A DNA stretch of 42,868 bases, from positions 1 to 42,868 of the forward strand of contig DGIK01000164.1 in NCBI GenBank assembly GCA_002393195.1. Direction: 5' to 3'. The notes under the pieces are model-generated. The model was not told where the DNA came from, made no database searches, and saw only the letters and a program-made list of their open reading frames with translations. The stretch's first letter is position 1; every line of letters begins with the position of its first letter. Below are positions 33,171 to 41,454 of the stretch, one piece after another. Both the position numbers and the translations under genes were made by a program. Source of the stretch: Bacteroidales bacterium UBA3824. GTDB lineage: Bacteria; Bacteroidota; Bacteroidia; Bacteroidales; UBA3824.

Positions 33171-34699
33171 TTAAATATTTTATTTTTTGCCTTCTGGAAT
33201 TGCGTCCTTAGAAATTCTTTGTCGTGATTTGTACAACCAATAGTATATGAAAATAATGCGACACATATTACTGACAAGGACGATAGGATCAAAAACGAAG
33301 TGAAATTATCTTGCAAATATCCTTTCAAAAAAATCGGAAATACAGCCGAAACTCCCGCCACCAATAACACCCTGAAATAAACATTTTTCAAGAAATCTGT
33401 CATCGGCAAATCAACCATTTTTTTCAACATAACAAGTCTGGAAATTTCACATACTACCGATATTATTATTGCGACAATAAAAACACTTTCAGCTGTTGCA
33501 CCCATTTTATAGCATAGGTAAGTTATCGGGAAGTTCATCATTTGTAAGCCTCCTACAACTATCTGATAATTACGAATCTTACCAGTTGCCAACATAACAG
33601 TTATAAGAGGTATTGCCATACTTTCTAACATTACGAAAGCCAAAACAAGTCTAATGAAATTAACTGTATAATCAGGAACTTGTATTAGCCAGAGTCCAAG
33701 CAAATAGGGCGTTGTTATCATTATGGGCAACGAAATGAATAACATTATAAAAAATGAGAATTTAGCACTTTGAAAAACTAATTTCATCATATAATCCCAA
33801 TCACCGGATGCGTAAGATTTGGTGATTTGCGGATTGACGGCCGTCATAAAACTATTCACAAAACTCTGGACAGCTCCACACACTTGCATTGCAACTCCTC
33901 TTGCTGCGTTAACCGTCGTTCCGAAAAATAAATTCAACAATAGATTTCCTCCCTGATCTCTTAAAATGCTTGACGACGCCCCAATAAAATTCCACCCCGC
34001 AAATCCAAACATATCCTTCATCAACCCCTTGTCGAAAATCATTCTATACGTCGCTTCCTCGAAATGCCTTTTGCAGTAAATCGCATATATCGAGCGATTG
34101 ATGGCTCCGACAATCATTATCAAAAGCCCATAGTAAACGAGTTTATCGAAAGGGTTGTAAGCGATTATAAATGCGACGATTAACTTTAATGTACAGTCAA
34201 TAATGCTGATATATGCAAACGCCGACATTTTTTCGTGTGCGATGATGACGGCATTGTAAGGGACACTCAGAAGGTTAAGCGCAAATGTGACCACTGAAAA
34301 TTGAAACACCCAATTTGCGGCGGCAAGCCTTTCTTCAGGAATCACCATTTTGTTGTTAAGGAACCAAATGCCGATGGTTTCCATCAATATGGTAATTATC
34401 GCAATTAGAATTACTTGGATGTTTACCGAGGTGCAAAATATTCTTTTAAGTTTGTCTAAATCACCCTTGCCGAGTTCAAATGTTATGAATCTGCTTATTG
34501 CAGCCGACAGCGAGCCGCTCAATATTCCGAACATCGCCACTACTCCGCCGACAACGTTATAAATTCCGTAGTCTTCTATTCCGAGGGCATTGAGGATGAC
34601 GCGGCTTGTGTACAGCGACACTCCCATCGTCAGGAGCATACGGAAATATAGCAACAATGTATTTTTCGCTATTCGCGAAGTATTGGAAGCCGTCGGCAT
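33167..34699 (-). CDS. wzx: Wzx-type polysaccharide flippase
   Basis: I start at ATG 34697-34699 (510 residues); the frame extends upstream only to a GTG that would overlap the previous gene. The protein has about fourteen membrane segments and the family N-terminus KNTLLLYFRMLLTMGVSLYTSRVIL, with LGIEDYGIYNVVGG following. FGFAGWNFIGASSSILRDQGGN and VNAARGVAMQVCGAVQSFVN are typical of the Bacteroidota Wzx group in the MOP superfamily. It should move undecaprenyl-linked repeat units to the periplasmic face. It is the first polysaccharide-assembly gene of the locus, 8 bases after the two-gene pair of unknown function. Confidence 0.92.
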   Translation of the reverse strand: MPTASNTSRIAKNTLLLYFRMLLTMGVSLYTSRVILNALGIEDYGIYNVVGGVVAMFGILSGSLSAAISRFITFELGKGDLDKLKRIFCTSVNIQVILIAIITILMETIGIWFLNNKMVIPEERLAAANWVFQFSVVTFALNLLSVPYNAVIIAHEKMSAFAYISIIDCTLKLIVAFIIAYNPFDKLVYYGLLIMIVGAINRSIYAIYCKRHFEEATYRMIFDKGLMKDMFGFAGWNFIGASSSILRDQGGNLLLNLFFGTTVNAARGVAMQVCGAVQSFVNSFMTAVNPQITKSYASGDWDYMMKLVFQSAKFSFFIMLFISLPIMITTPYLLGLWLIQVPDYTVNFIRLVLAFVMLESMAIPLITVMLATGKIRNYQIVVGGLQMMNFPITYLCYKMGATAESVFIVAIIISVVCEISRLVMLKKMVDLPMTDFLKNVYFRVLLVAGVSAVFPIFLKGYLQDNFTSFLILSSLSVICVALFSYTIGCTNHDKEFLRTQFQKAKNKIFK

Positions 34700-34707
34700 T
34701 TGAATTA

Positions 34708-35205
34708 TTATTTTATATCGCACATTTCCACATGAGAAAGGTGCAACAATTGCCAGCGCATTTTTTGCAGAATATCAGGAACTGAGATGGGTTCATCGTA
34801 GTTAGTATCAGTCAAGAAATTTTGTCCTCCTTTAATGTTTTTTCCATGGAAACGCGCAAAAATACCTGCATGAGATTTTGTATGGGATGCACGGGGTTCC
34901 ACTTCAACATTTACATTAAGTCTATTTCCTTTGAAGGATAATTCCATCCCTCGAACCTCGCCAACATTCATCAATGCACGACAATAAGTATTGTTTCCTT
35001 GTTCTGTTTTAAAATTGGGATGTTCCTTAATAAACTCGGCAACATCGGAATCGTATGATTCGATTGAGGGTCTGTTAACAGACAAGTAAGTTTCGCCAGG
35101 TCTGAGTTGAAAAGCCGTCTGTTGCAAAACACCACTCACAATCCACTCTTGATTGAGCAATCGGGCAATGGATTCTTTTGAATCTATTAACATCAAATCG
35201 CTCAT
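34708..35205 (-). CDS. Unknown protein, second gene of a coupled pair
   Basis: This 165-residue protein has no membrane segment and no signal. Visible blocks are LLNQEWIVSGVLQQTAF, LRPGETYLSVNRPSIESY, TYCRALMNVGEVRGMEL, and a His-rich stretch PRASHTKSHAGIFARFHG near residues 105-122, followed by LQKMRWQLLHLSHVE. I recall similar uncharacterised proteins in Bacteroidota next to partners like the gene upstream, but no function. The ATG overlaps the partner's stop by 4 bases. The conserved-looking Arg/His cluster could be an active site, but that is inference. A toxin-antitoxin, defence or regulatory role is conceivable. Confidence 0.72.
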   Translation of the reverse strand: MSDLMLIDSKESIARLLNQEWIVSGVLQQTAFQLRPGETYLSVNRPSIESYDSDVAEFIKEHPNFKTEQGNNTYCRALMNVGEVRGMELSFKGNRLNVNVEVEPRASHTKSHAGIFARFHGKNIKGGQNFLTDTNYDEPISVPDILQKMRWQLLHLSHVEMCDIK

Positions 35206-35687
35206 CCTATTTTGCGCATTATGTTCAACAATCTTTTGGCTGTAAACGGAATATTGTTCTCCCCAACCTCATTCTCGGAAGTAAAACTATAATATGAAAA
35301 TTCATAGGCTCCGATACTTATTGAAGATGTGCGGTATTTCGATTGTAAGCCCAAGGCACCATTGGTTTCAGGCGAAATCGTCCACGCATCCCAGTCTTCG
35401 TCTCGCGACGAATCAACTGTTTTTTTCAGATTGTCAATTACAACATTAGAAATAGGCAACGCACCATATCCATCCCAATCGTATGCAAGTGTGGACAAAT
35501 GTTCCAAGCGATTAAGGACTTTGGCTTTATTTTCGTTTTCCGCTTCAAAAATCAACTGACGCCCAACAGACTTCTTGTCTTCTCGGGATATATTAATCCC
35601 GTGCAGATATGTCATCACGTCTGCAAAGGTGTACGACTTGTCTCTCGTCGGCTGTATTGTCTTTATTTTGGTTACGGTCTGTTGCAT
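35202..35687 (-). CDS. Unknown protein, first gene of a coupled pair
   Basis: I start at ATG 35685-35687 (161 residues); upstream the frame reaches only a TTG. It has a charged N-terminal region (SREDKKSVGRQLIFE), then LEHLSTLAYDWDGYGALPIS near residue 60, which looks like the core of a small conserved domain, and GLQSKYRTSSISIGAYEFSYY. No catalytic motif is recognised and there is no signal peptide. Its own complete promoter lies just upstream, giving a leader of about 10 bases. It is coupled by ATGA to the next gene. The pair separates upxY from wzx, where Bacteroides capsule loci usually carry upxZ; it does not look like UpxZ. Confidence 0.72.
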   Translation of the reverse strand: MQQTVTKIKTIQPTRDKSYTFADVMTYLHGINISREDKKSVGRQLIFEAENENKAKVLNRLEHLSTLAYDWDGYGALPISNVVIDNLKKTVDSSRDEDWDAWTISPETNGALGLQSKYRTSSISIGAYEFSYYSFTSENEVGENNIPFTAKRLLNIMRKIG

Positions 35688-35704
35688 ATTATTCAATTTT
35701 GAGC

Positions 35705-35736
35705 CAAAGATAAAAATTAATTATCTTCTCACCAAA
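35705..35736 (-). promoter_or_regulatory. Promoter of the two-gene pair inside the polysaccharide locus
   Basis: On the minus strand TTTG (35733-35736) and TATCTTTG (35705-35712) are 20 bases apart, an exact consensus match. Transcription should start near 35698, about 11 bases before the ATG at 35687. It would also feed wzx and the downstream polysaccharide genes. Confidence 0.85.
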
Positions 35737-35762
35737 TTTTTACTCAAAAAAATGATTTTTTT

Positions 35763-35784
35763 CCGCCAGATGGTAATTATGCAT
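35763..35784. repeat. Half copy of the palindromic element found at 40707-40788
   Basis: Read on the minus strand this gives ATGCATAATT-A-CCATC-T-GGCGG. It matches 20 of 22 bases of the left arm end plus loop of the full element at 40729-40750. It ends right at the upxY stop codon. The second arm is not present here. Confidence 0.65.
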
Positions 35785-36479
35785 CACCCATTCACTCTCC
35801 TTATCCACGCCCCCGGCACATACGCCGTCGCATATCTCCCGATACCTTGCAATTCCACGAACACCCTCTTCTGATGCTTGTATTTCATCACGATGCCCTC
35901 GACTCCCGCGAAAGGCCCGCCGATTACGACTACGTGGTCGCCAGAAATCAAAGTTGGTACTTCATTTTGGCGGACGATGATGTTTTCGTTGCCGGATTCG
36001 ATGATGATGCGGAAACTCTGCATCTGACGGTCGGGCACGGTGAGAAAATCGTTGGTGCCGTATGAATTGATTGAAAAATGATTGTAATAAGGCGTCATTC
36101 CAGGGAATAGAGCCTGATATTGCAGCAAGGAGCGGAAGTCGTTCAACGTGCTGCGGAGAAACAGCAAACTGCTGTCAAGCGGCTTGTCCTTGATATATTG
36201 TGTGGGGTTGTTGAAATCTTCGTTGGAATATTCGATGTGCCTTACTGTGGGCAGATAAAGTTCGAGATTTTTGTTGTTGATGGCTACGAGTTTGTCATAA
36301 ATCTTCTGGGCGCGATGGTGCGTGGCGCGAATTGGAAACCAGTATTTTTCGTTTGGCAAGAGTGTAAACCTAACCGACTTCCCGAAATTGTCGTTCTCTC
36401 TTTCGGAATTTGCGCGGACATTTTTCTTCGATGCCGTACTGTCGGACGTGCCGTTATGCTGTAGGGTCAAATCTGCCAT
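35784..36479 (-). CDS. UpxY-type NusG-like transcription antiterminator
   Basis: I start at ATG 36477-36479 (231 residues); the longer frame starts with TTG. The NusG N-terminal domain begins KYWFPIRATHHRAQKIYDKLV (~45) and contains VRHIEY and LLFLRSTLNDFRSLL. The C-terminal KOW domain is SGDHVVVIGGPFAGVEGIVMKY followed by KRVFVELQGIGRYATAYVP. A polar extension of about 40 residues precedes the NGN domain. UpxY proteins in Bacteroides bind RNA polymerase early and let it read through the long polysaccharide operon. Its place as the first gene of the minus-strand run fits that role. No UpxZ partner gene is seen. Confidence 0.88.
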   Translation of the reverse strand: MADLTLQHNGTSDSTASKKNVRANSERENDNFGKSVRFTLLPNEKYWFPIRATHHRAQKIYDKLVAINNKNLELYLPTVRHIEYSNEDFNNPTQYIKDKPLDSSLLFLRSTLNDFRSLLQYQALFPGMTPYYNHFSINSYGTNDFLTVPDRQMQSFRIIIESGNENIIVRQNEVPTLISGDHVVVIGGPFAGVEGIVMKYKHQKRVFVELQGIGRYATAYVPGAWIRRVNG

Positions 36480-36551
36480 TCTTTGATGAAAAATTTGATT
36501 GCCGGCCAAAAGAATTGGCGATGGAAAACTCCATCATCCTTTTTGCCGCTG

Positions 36552-36583
36552 CAAAGGTAAATACAATTTCTAAAAAAGTCAAC
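36552..36583 (-). promoter_or_regulatory. Promoter of upxY and the polysaccharide locus
   Basis: On the minus strand GTTG (36580-36583, three of four matches to TTTG) and TACCTTTG (36552-36559) are 20 bases apart. A run of 14 A residues on the same strand (36586-36599) lies directly upstream and may act as an UP-like tract. The leader to the upxY ATG would be about 67 bases, long enough for UpxY-type leader RNA control. The rest of 36480-36794 is AT-rich and shows no gene. Confidence 0.7.
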
Positions 36584-36794
36584 CGTTTTTTTTTTTTTTG
36601 TCCGCCGCGCTTTACATTGATTGGCGTAAGTGTTTTGAAGTCAAAATTTTAATATGCTAAATTTTATCGCACATTTTTTTTAATTAGTTTTACAATTGAA
36701 AAAAAATACGTTAAATCTGATTTTTTTCGTGCAAAATATTGTTTTGGACAAAAATTTGCCCTATTTTCGCCAGTACAAACCAAAACTCAATAAT

Positions 36795-37838
36795 ATGGAT
36801 GTCAAAACGATTAAAGTAGGCACGTTCAACCTTATGAACCTGATGCTGCCAAACCGCGAGGTGTATGGCGGCTTTAAGTTTACGCAGGAGGAGTTCAATA
36901 GGAAGGCGGCGTGGGTCAATTTTATGCTCAACCAGATGAACGCGGATGTCATTGGTTTTCAGGAGTGTTTTCACAAGCAGGCACTCAAAACCATCATCAA
37001 CAATAGCAAGCGTTACCGCGATGCGGAGATTGTGATAGCGGACGAGGTGGGCGACCAGCCGCGTGTGGCGTTGCTCTCAAAATACCCGATAGAAAACCTT
37101 GAAGTATTCGACCGTTTTCCGCCCGAATCCGTCATCTACTTCAAGCCTCGGGACGCCTACGAAAAGATATATCTGCCCTTCGATTCGTTTACGCGCCCGG
37201 TGCTGAAAGCCGACGTGCGCATCAAGCCGTTTGGATTGGTTACATTCTACGTAGTACACCTAAAATCCAAGCGTCCAATATTTTACGACGGCGAATCCGA
37301 TAGCAATCCCATCGACCTTGCCCGCGCACAGGTACGCTCGTTGATGCTCCGTGCCGCCGAATCCGCAGCGGTGAGGGCGTTGTTGATGAAGAGTATGCGA
37401 GGCAAGACCCGCCCCGTCGTGGTATTTGGCGATGTCAATGATACCGGCAATTCGGTAACTACGCGCATTATCTCCGGCGAAGTGCCTGAGCACAAGCTCC
37501 CTGACGCCAAAAAACAGAGCGTTTGGGACGTGCTTTTGTACCACGTCAAGGACATCCAGGCGCGGCGCAGTTATCAGGATTTTTATTACACGCACATTCA
37601 CAACGGAATGTACGAAAGCCTCGACCACATAATGGTGAGCCAGGAACTCGTAACCGAAAATCCCCGCAATCAGGGGCGTGTGGGGCAGGTTTGCGTCTAT
37701 AACGACCACCTCATCGACCAGACTTTCACCAACGACAAGCAAGACAAATGCAAGTCGGATCACGGCATCGTAACTTGTACGATAGAATTGAACGTTGACA
37801 ACAAAAAAGTACAACCGAAAGGCAAATATTACCACTAA
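36795..37838 (+). CDS. Endonuclease/exonuclease/phosphatase family protein
   Basis: I start at ATG 36795 (347 residues), where family similarity begins with VKTIKVGTFNLMNLM. Motifs in order are ADVIGFQECFH with the metal-binding Glu (~55), RVALLSKYPI, TFYVVHLKSK, VVVFGDVNDTGNS (Gly-Asp-x-Asn, ~210), and C-terminal KSDHGIVTC (Ser-Asp-His). These are the DNase I-like phosphoesterase residues. Substrates of the fold range from DNA to phospholipids and inositol phosphates and cannot be told here. There is no signal peptide. Its stop overlaps the ATG of the next gene by one base (TAATG), so the two products may act together. Confidence 0.9.
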   Translation: MDVKTIKVGTFNLMNLMLPNREVYGGFKFTQEEFNRKAAWVNFMLNQMNADVIGFQECFHKQALKTIINNSKRYRDAEIVIADEVGDQPRVALLSKYPIENLEVFDRFPPESVIYFKPRDAYEKIYLPFDSFTRPVLKADVRIKPFGLVTFYVVHLKSKRPIFYDGESDSNPIDLARAQVRSLMLRAAESAAVRALLMKSMRGKTRPVVVFGDVNDTGNSVTTRIISGEVPEHKLPDAKKQSVWDVLLYHVKDIQARRSYQDFYYTHIHNGMYESLDHIMVSQELVTENPRNQGRVGQVCVYNDHLIDQTFTNDKQDKCKSDHGIVTCTIELNVDNKKVQPKGKYYH

Positions 37839-40708
37839 TGCGTCGGATTTGCCTTGTTGCGGTTATTATGTTGATAGCCAATGCTTTGGCTAATGCGCAG
37901 ACCATCATTTTGCGCGATACTGTGAGGCTGCGCGATTCGTCGGCGATAGTGGAGCCGTTGGAGCCGTCGCACGTGGCAAGGATTGTGCGCGGTATTGTAG
38001 ATGTTGATGATGATTATAATGCGCCACCTCGCCGCAACTTCTTGTCAGACAGCGTGATGAGCGAGGGGTATTTGTCGCAGAGTTTTGCAAGTGGCAACCG
38101 TCGCGACCTCTCGCCCAATACCACTGCCGACCTGAAACTCGGCGCAAAACTCTCCGGTGGAATTGCCATCAACGCCGAAATCCTCGATTCTGATATGCCG
38201 ATGGACGACGAGGGCGTCACCAATCAAATCAACGAATTGACATCTGTGCGCATCACCGCGTCCAAGGACTCCACGAGGCTGTCAGTGGGCGATATTGTTG
38301 CTGAAAATAATACCAATGCTCTTGTCCGTTACTCCAAGAAAATCAAGGGGTTGGATTTTTTTACCGTCAACGGCTTTTCTAATGGCGACACCATCGCGGC
38401 GCACACCGATTTTGCGGCAACGAAGGGCAAATTTCGTCGGCAGCAGTTTTTTGGTCAGGAAAATTCGCAAGGCCCGTATTATCTAACAGGCAATGACTCA
38501 ACCACTTCTGTCGTAGTTTTGATAGGTACTGAGATTGTGTATCTCGATGGCAATAGGCTCACACGCGGCGAGGATTATGATTATGTAATTGATTATAATT
38601 CGGGCTGTATCACCTTCAATGTCAAGCACATAATCACTTCTCAATCGTCGATTGTGGTGGATTTTGAATATTCGGATACGCAATACAACAATTATTTCCT
38701 GTTTGCGGAGGGGCGATACCAACATCGCGGCGTCAGATATTCGGCGGGCTATATGTCTGAATATGATGGACTTGGCGCGGCGGCGGATTCTGCGGCGGTG
38801 GATTCCACGATGGCGCGTCCACGGCGTAGCGATTACGCATTTTTTGGTATTGATGGTAATATAAAAAGCCGCACCAACTTCAATCTCGAAACTGCATTTT
38901 CCAAGTTGACAGCCGACCGTTTGCAACCATCCGCAACCACCGACCGGGCGACCGCTTTCACGGCGGATTTGGAGCAAATTATTATTAAAAATGACACCAC
39001 GCGCACCCTCTCCGCGCACACAAATTGGCGGTTTTTTTCCAAAAATTTTGTACCGTTGATGACTGAAAAAAACGTCGATTTCCAAGAAAAATGGGATTTG
39101 CAAAATTACAATCCGGGCGGCAAAGAATTGTTTTCTACGAGCGAAATCTCGTTTGTAAGTAGTTGTGTAGATGTTAATTATAATTTGATGACTGCAAAAA
39201 TTGACGGCGAGATGGATGGGGTTGGGCATCAGTTGTTGGTAGTCAACAATTATAAAAAAATCCATAATACAATTTCGGCGGATTATTACAACGACAATCA
39301 ATCGGAAATCAGGCACGAATATTTGTCGTTTTTATTGAAATCAGAATACCAAAAAGATTCGCTTGCATTGGGCGCGTCGTTGTCGCAAAAATCCCGCAGC
39401 CGACACGATTCCATCACGCCTAACTATCGGGATATTAGCGCATTCGCCGTGAGAAAAATCAAAAATGGTAATGTGAATTTTTCAGTTACCGACCGCACAA
39501 ATTTCGACGATTTTTTTGGAAATTATAATAATGCCACCACCTTTATAAAAGGCGAATTGACCCTTGCAAAACCTGACAAATTTTCGTTGCAAATGTTGGA
39601 GATTTTCCGCAAAGACCGTGGCGAATATAGCAACCAAAATTCTCTTACGGGCAAGATTAATGGAAGTTGTCAACTCTTTGACCATCAATTGATTGTATCA
39701 GCGTCTCAACAATCCGAAAATGGCAATCAGGAACAATTGGCTTACAAATACATCCGCACCACAGCCGGCAATGGTCATTATGCTTGGAATGATTATGACG
39801 GCGACGGCATCGAGGATTTGGACGAATTTGAGGTTTCTTATTATAAAACTGACGCGGATTATGTAAAGTATTTTGTACACACCGGCAAGTACATCAACAC
39901 CATCCAAAACGATTGGAATTGTAATGTTATAATGCGTCCCAAGGGCGGCGATGGCAAATTTTCGGAGTTTTTGGCGCGCTTTACAATTACCGCAAACATC
40001 GATTTCCGCCGTCAAGATGCGCGGCGCGATGGCAGCAAAAATTTGTTGAAAGGCGACAGTTTGATTTCCAAAATTTCGCGTCAAAATTATACCTCGCGAC
40101 TCAGAATTTGGGATTTTCTTTTTGTTGGCAACAATTGGAGCGGCGCACGTCAACATCGGTTAACTTATTATGGATTAGATGACAACAACAATGAAACGAG
40201 CGGATTTTTTGCGGAATTTAATTTGTCTTGCGGCTTTTCATCAAAGATTAATCGCAATTATAAAACCAGCAATTATTCCTCCGAATATTTCATTGAAAAG
40301 TGTTACCGCATCCGCGCCACCGAAGATTTGGTTGAGATTAAATATGAATTTCCTATCGGTTGGACGTTGGGGCTTGGCGCGTCCAATTGTTATAAAAAAA
40401 ATAAAACTGATGCCACCACGGCGCGGATTCATTCGATTGATTTCAACGCAAATTATACCCGCAACGGTAAGGGGTCGATTGTCTTCGATAGTCGCATTAT
40501 AAAAAATAAGTACGACGACCACGCCACCACCGGCGCATCGTCGTACCAAATGCTCGAAGGGCTCAATAATGGCATTAATGGTGTCGTTACCATCAATGCT
40601 AATTATTTGATAACCAAATATTTGCAACTCTCTCTCCTCTACGAACTCCGCGCCTCAAAAATCAGCACGTTGCACACAGGAGAGATGGCGTTGAAACTTA
40701 TCTTTTAA
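37838..40708 (+). CDS. Large putative outer-membrane beta-barrel protein, unknown function
   Basis: This 956-residue protein has a signal peptide (MRRICLVAVIMLIANALANAQ). A soluble N-terminal part holds VVVLIGTEIVYLDGNRL and RGEDYDYVIDYNSGCITFN (~230-265), a motif also seen in SprA-like and other large Bacteroidota surface proteins. From about residue 280 to the end it alternates short hydrophobic and polar strands with many Tyr/Asn/Asp, and ends in Phe (GEMALKLIF), as barrels of the outer membrane do. A DxDGDGxxD-like segment (YDGDGIEDLDEFE, ~650) may bind calcium. It is coupled to the phosphoesterase-family gene by a one-base overlap. Function is unknown. Confidence 0.8.
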   Translation: MRRICLVAVIMLIANALANAQTIILRDTVRLRDSSAIVEPLEPSHVARIVRGIVDVDDDYNAPPRRNFLSDSVMSEGYLSQSFASGNRRDLSPNTTADLKLGAKLSGGIAINAEILDSDMPMDDEGVTNQINELTSVRITASKDSTRLSVGDIVAENNTNALVRYSKKIKGLDFFTVNGFSNGDTIAAHTDFAATKGKFRRQQFFGQENSQGPYYLTGNDSTTSVVVLIGTEIVYLDGNRLTRGEDYDYVIDYNSGCITFNVKHIITSQSSIVVDFEYSDTQYNNYFLFAEGRYQHRGVRYSAGYMSEYDGLGAAADSAAVDSTMARPRRSDYAFFGIDGNIKSRTNFNLETAFSKLTADRLQPSATTDRATAFTADLEQIIIKNDTTRTLSAHTNWRFFSKNFVPLMTEKNVDFQEKWDLQNYNPGGKELFSTSEISFVSSCVDVNYNLMTAKIDGEMDGVGHQLLVVNNYKKIHNTISADYYNDNQSEIRHEYLSFLLKSEYQKDSLALGASLSQKSRSRHDSITPNYRDISAFAVRKIKNGNVNFSVTDRTNFDDFFGNYNNATTFIKGELTLAKPDKFSLQMLEIFRKDRGEYSNQNSLTGKINGSCQLFDHQLIVSASQQSENGNQEQLAYKYIRTTAGNGHYAWNDYDGDGIEDLDEFEVSYYKTDADYVKYFVHTGKYINTIQNDWNCNVIMRPKGGDGKFSEFLARFTITANIDFRRQDARRDGSKNLLKGDSLISKISRQNYTSRLRIWDFLFVGNNWSGARQHRLTYYGLDDNNNETSGFFAEFNLSCGFSSKINRNYKTSNYSSEYFIEKCYRIRATEDLVEIKYEFPIGWTLGLGASNCYKKNKTDATTARIHSIDFNANYTRNGKGSIVFDSRIIKNKYDDHATTGASSYQMLEGLNNGINGVVTINANYLITKYLQLSLLYELRASKISTLHTGEMALKLIF

Positions 40709-40788
40709 TGCATAATGCATAATTCATAATGCATAATTGCCATCCGGCGGACGCCTAATTATGAATTATGCATTATGAATTATGCATT
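40707..40788. repeat. Palindromic AT-rich element between convergent genes
   Basis: Arms 40714-40737 and 40765-40788 are perfect 24-base reverse complements. They are built from ATTATG(A/C) heptamers and are separated by a 27-base spacer with a GC-rich core (CCATCCGGCGG). A looser 32-base match extends the arms to 40707-40738 and 40757-40788. It fills the gap between a plus-strand gene ending at 40708 and a minus-strand gene ending at 40790, so it may stop both transcripts. A half copy occurs at 35763-35784, which indicates a dispersed repeat family. Confidence 0.85.
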
Positions 40789-40789
40789 G

Positions 40790-41449
40790 TCAAAATCCCA
40801 CTCCCACCCTGAACATTATGTTGCTGAGGTAGGTTTTGGCTTTGGTCTCGTCTTCGGTGCGGTTTTCCATTCCGCGCTGGGCTTGTGCGCCGAGGTAGAT
40901 GGGACCGAGCCAGAGACCGGCGTTGGCGTTGAATCCCCAGTCGTGATTGTCGAATTCGGGCAGGTATTCCACCGTGTAGAATGCGCCTACACCAACGTCA
41001 ATTTTGATGCCGAGGTTGAGGCAGAGTCCGAAGTTTAGGGGCGAAATGTATATGTTGTGCTGCGGGTCGCCGTCGTTGAAACTGAAATTTTTCAACTGAT
41101 CCCTCACGTCCGAATCGGTGTCGGTGTATTCCTTGCCAAGGTTGCTGCACGCGCCAATTGCGAAGCCGTAATAGAACGGCGAGCGTGCAATTTGCTTGTT
41201 GAAACCGACTTCACCGGCATAACCGAGCGAGCGGTCGCCGTGGATTTCGTCGTAGTCGTGGGCGGTTTGAAGTCCAGAATAGTTGACACCTGCCTTGATG
41301 AACCACCTCACATCGCCGCCCTCCTGTTGATGATACGAGGACACAATCTGCGTCGATTTATGGGAGGAATTGGACGTGGTGGACACTATCTGTGCGTTGA
41401 CGGAGAAGGCAAGCAACGCCGCCGCCGCTGTCGTCAATAGTTTTTTCAT
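40790..41449 (-). CDS. Outer-membrane beta-barrel (porin-like) protein
   Basis: This 219-residue protein has a signal peptide ending SVNAQ (MKKLLTTAAAALLAFSVNAQ), a Ser-rich stretch, then strand-like blocks (WFIKAGVNYSG, YAGEVGFNKQI, FYYGFAIGACS, ISPLNFGLCLNLGIKIDVGVGAFYT). The final residues FRVGVGF end in Phe, the outer-membrane barrel signal. Size and pattern fit the OMP_b-brl / PF13568-like group of Bacteroidota, about eight strands. It is five bases downstream of a lipoprotein gene in the same operon. Confidence 0.85.
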   Translation of the reverse strand: MKKLLTTAAAALLAFSVNAQIVSTTSNSSHKSTQIVSSYHQQEGGDVRWFIKAGVNYSGLQTAHDYDEIHGDRSLGYAGEVGFNKQIARSPFYYGFAIGACSNLGKEYTDTDSDVRDQLKNFSFNDGDPQHNIYISPLNFGLCLNLGIKIDVGVGAFYTVEYLPEFDNHDWGFNANAGLWLGPIYLGAQAQRGMENRTEDETKAKTYLSNIMFRVGVGF

Positions 41450-41454
41450 GGCGT

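Noticed and set aside
36586..36599. T14 run as a slippery phase-variation tract
   Set aside because: It lies just upstream of the promoter -33 region and outside any coding frame. An effect on promoter strength is possible but I cannot support variation.
36743..36769. Promoter for the endonuclease/exonuclease/phosphatase gene (TTTG ... TATTTTCG)
   Set aside because: The spacing is 15 bases and the -7 box has a mismatch, so it does not meet the consensus used elsewhere here.
40707..40788. Invertible promoter flanked by recombinase sites, as in Bacteroides capsule loci
   Set aside because: The spacer is only 27 bases with no promoter motif and the element lies between two gene ends.
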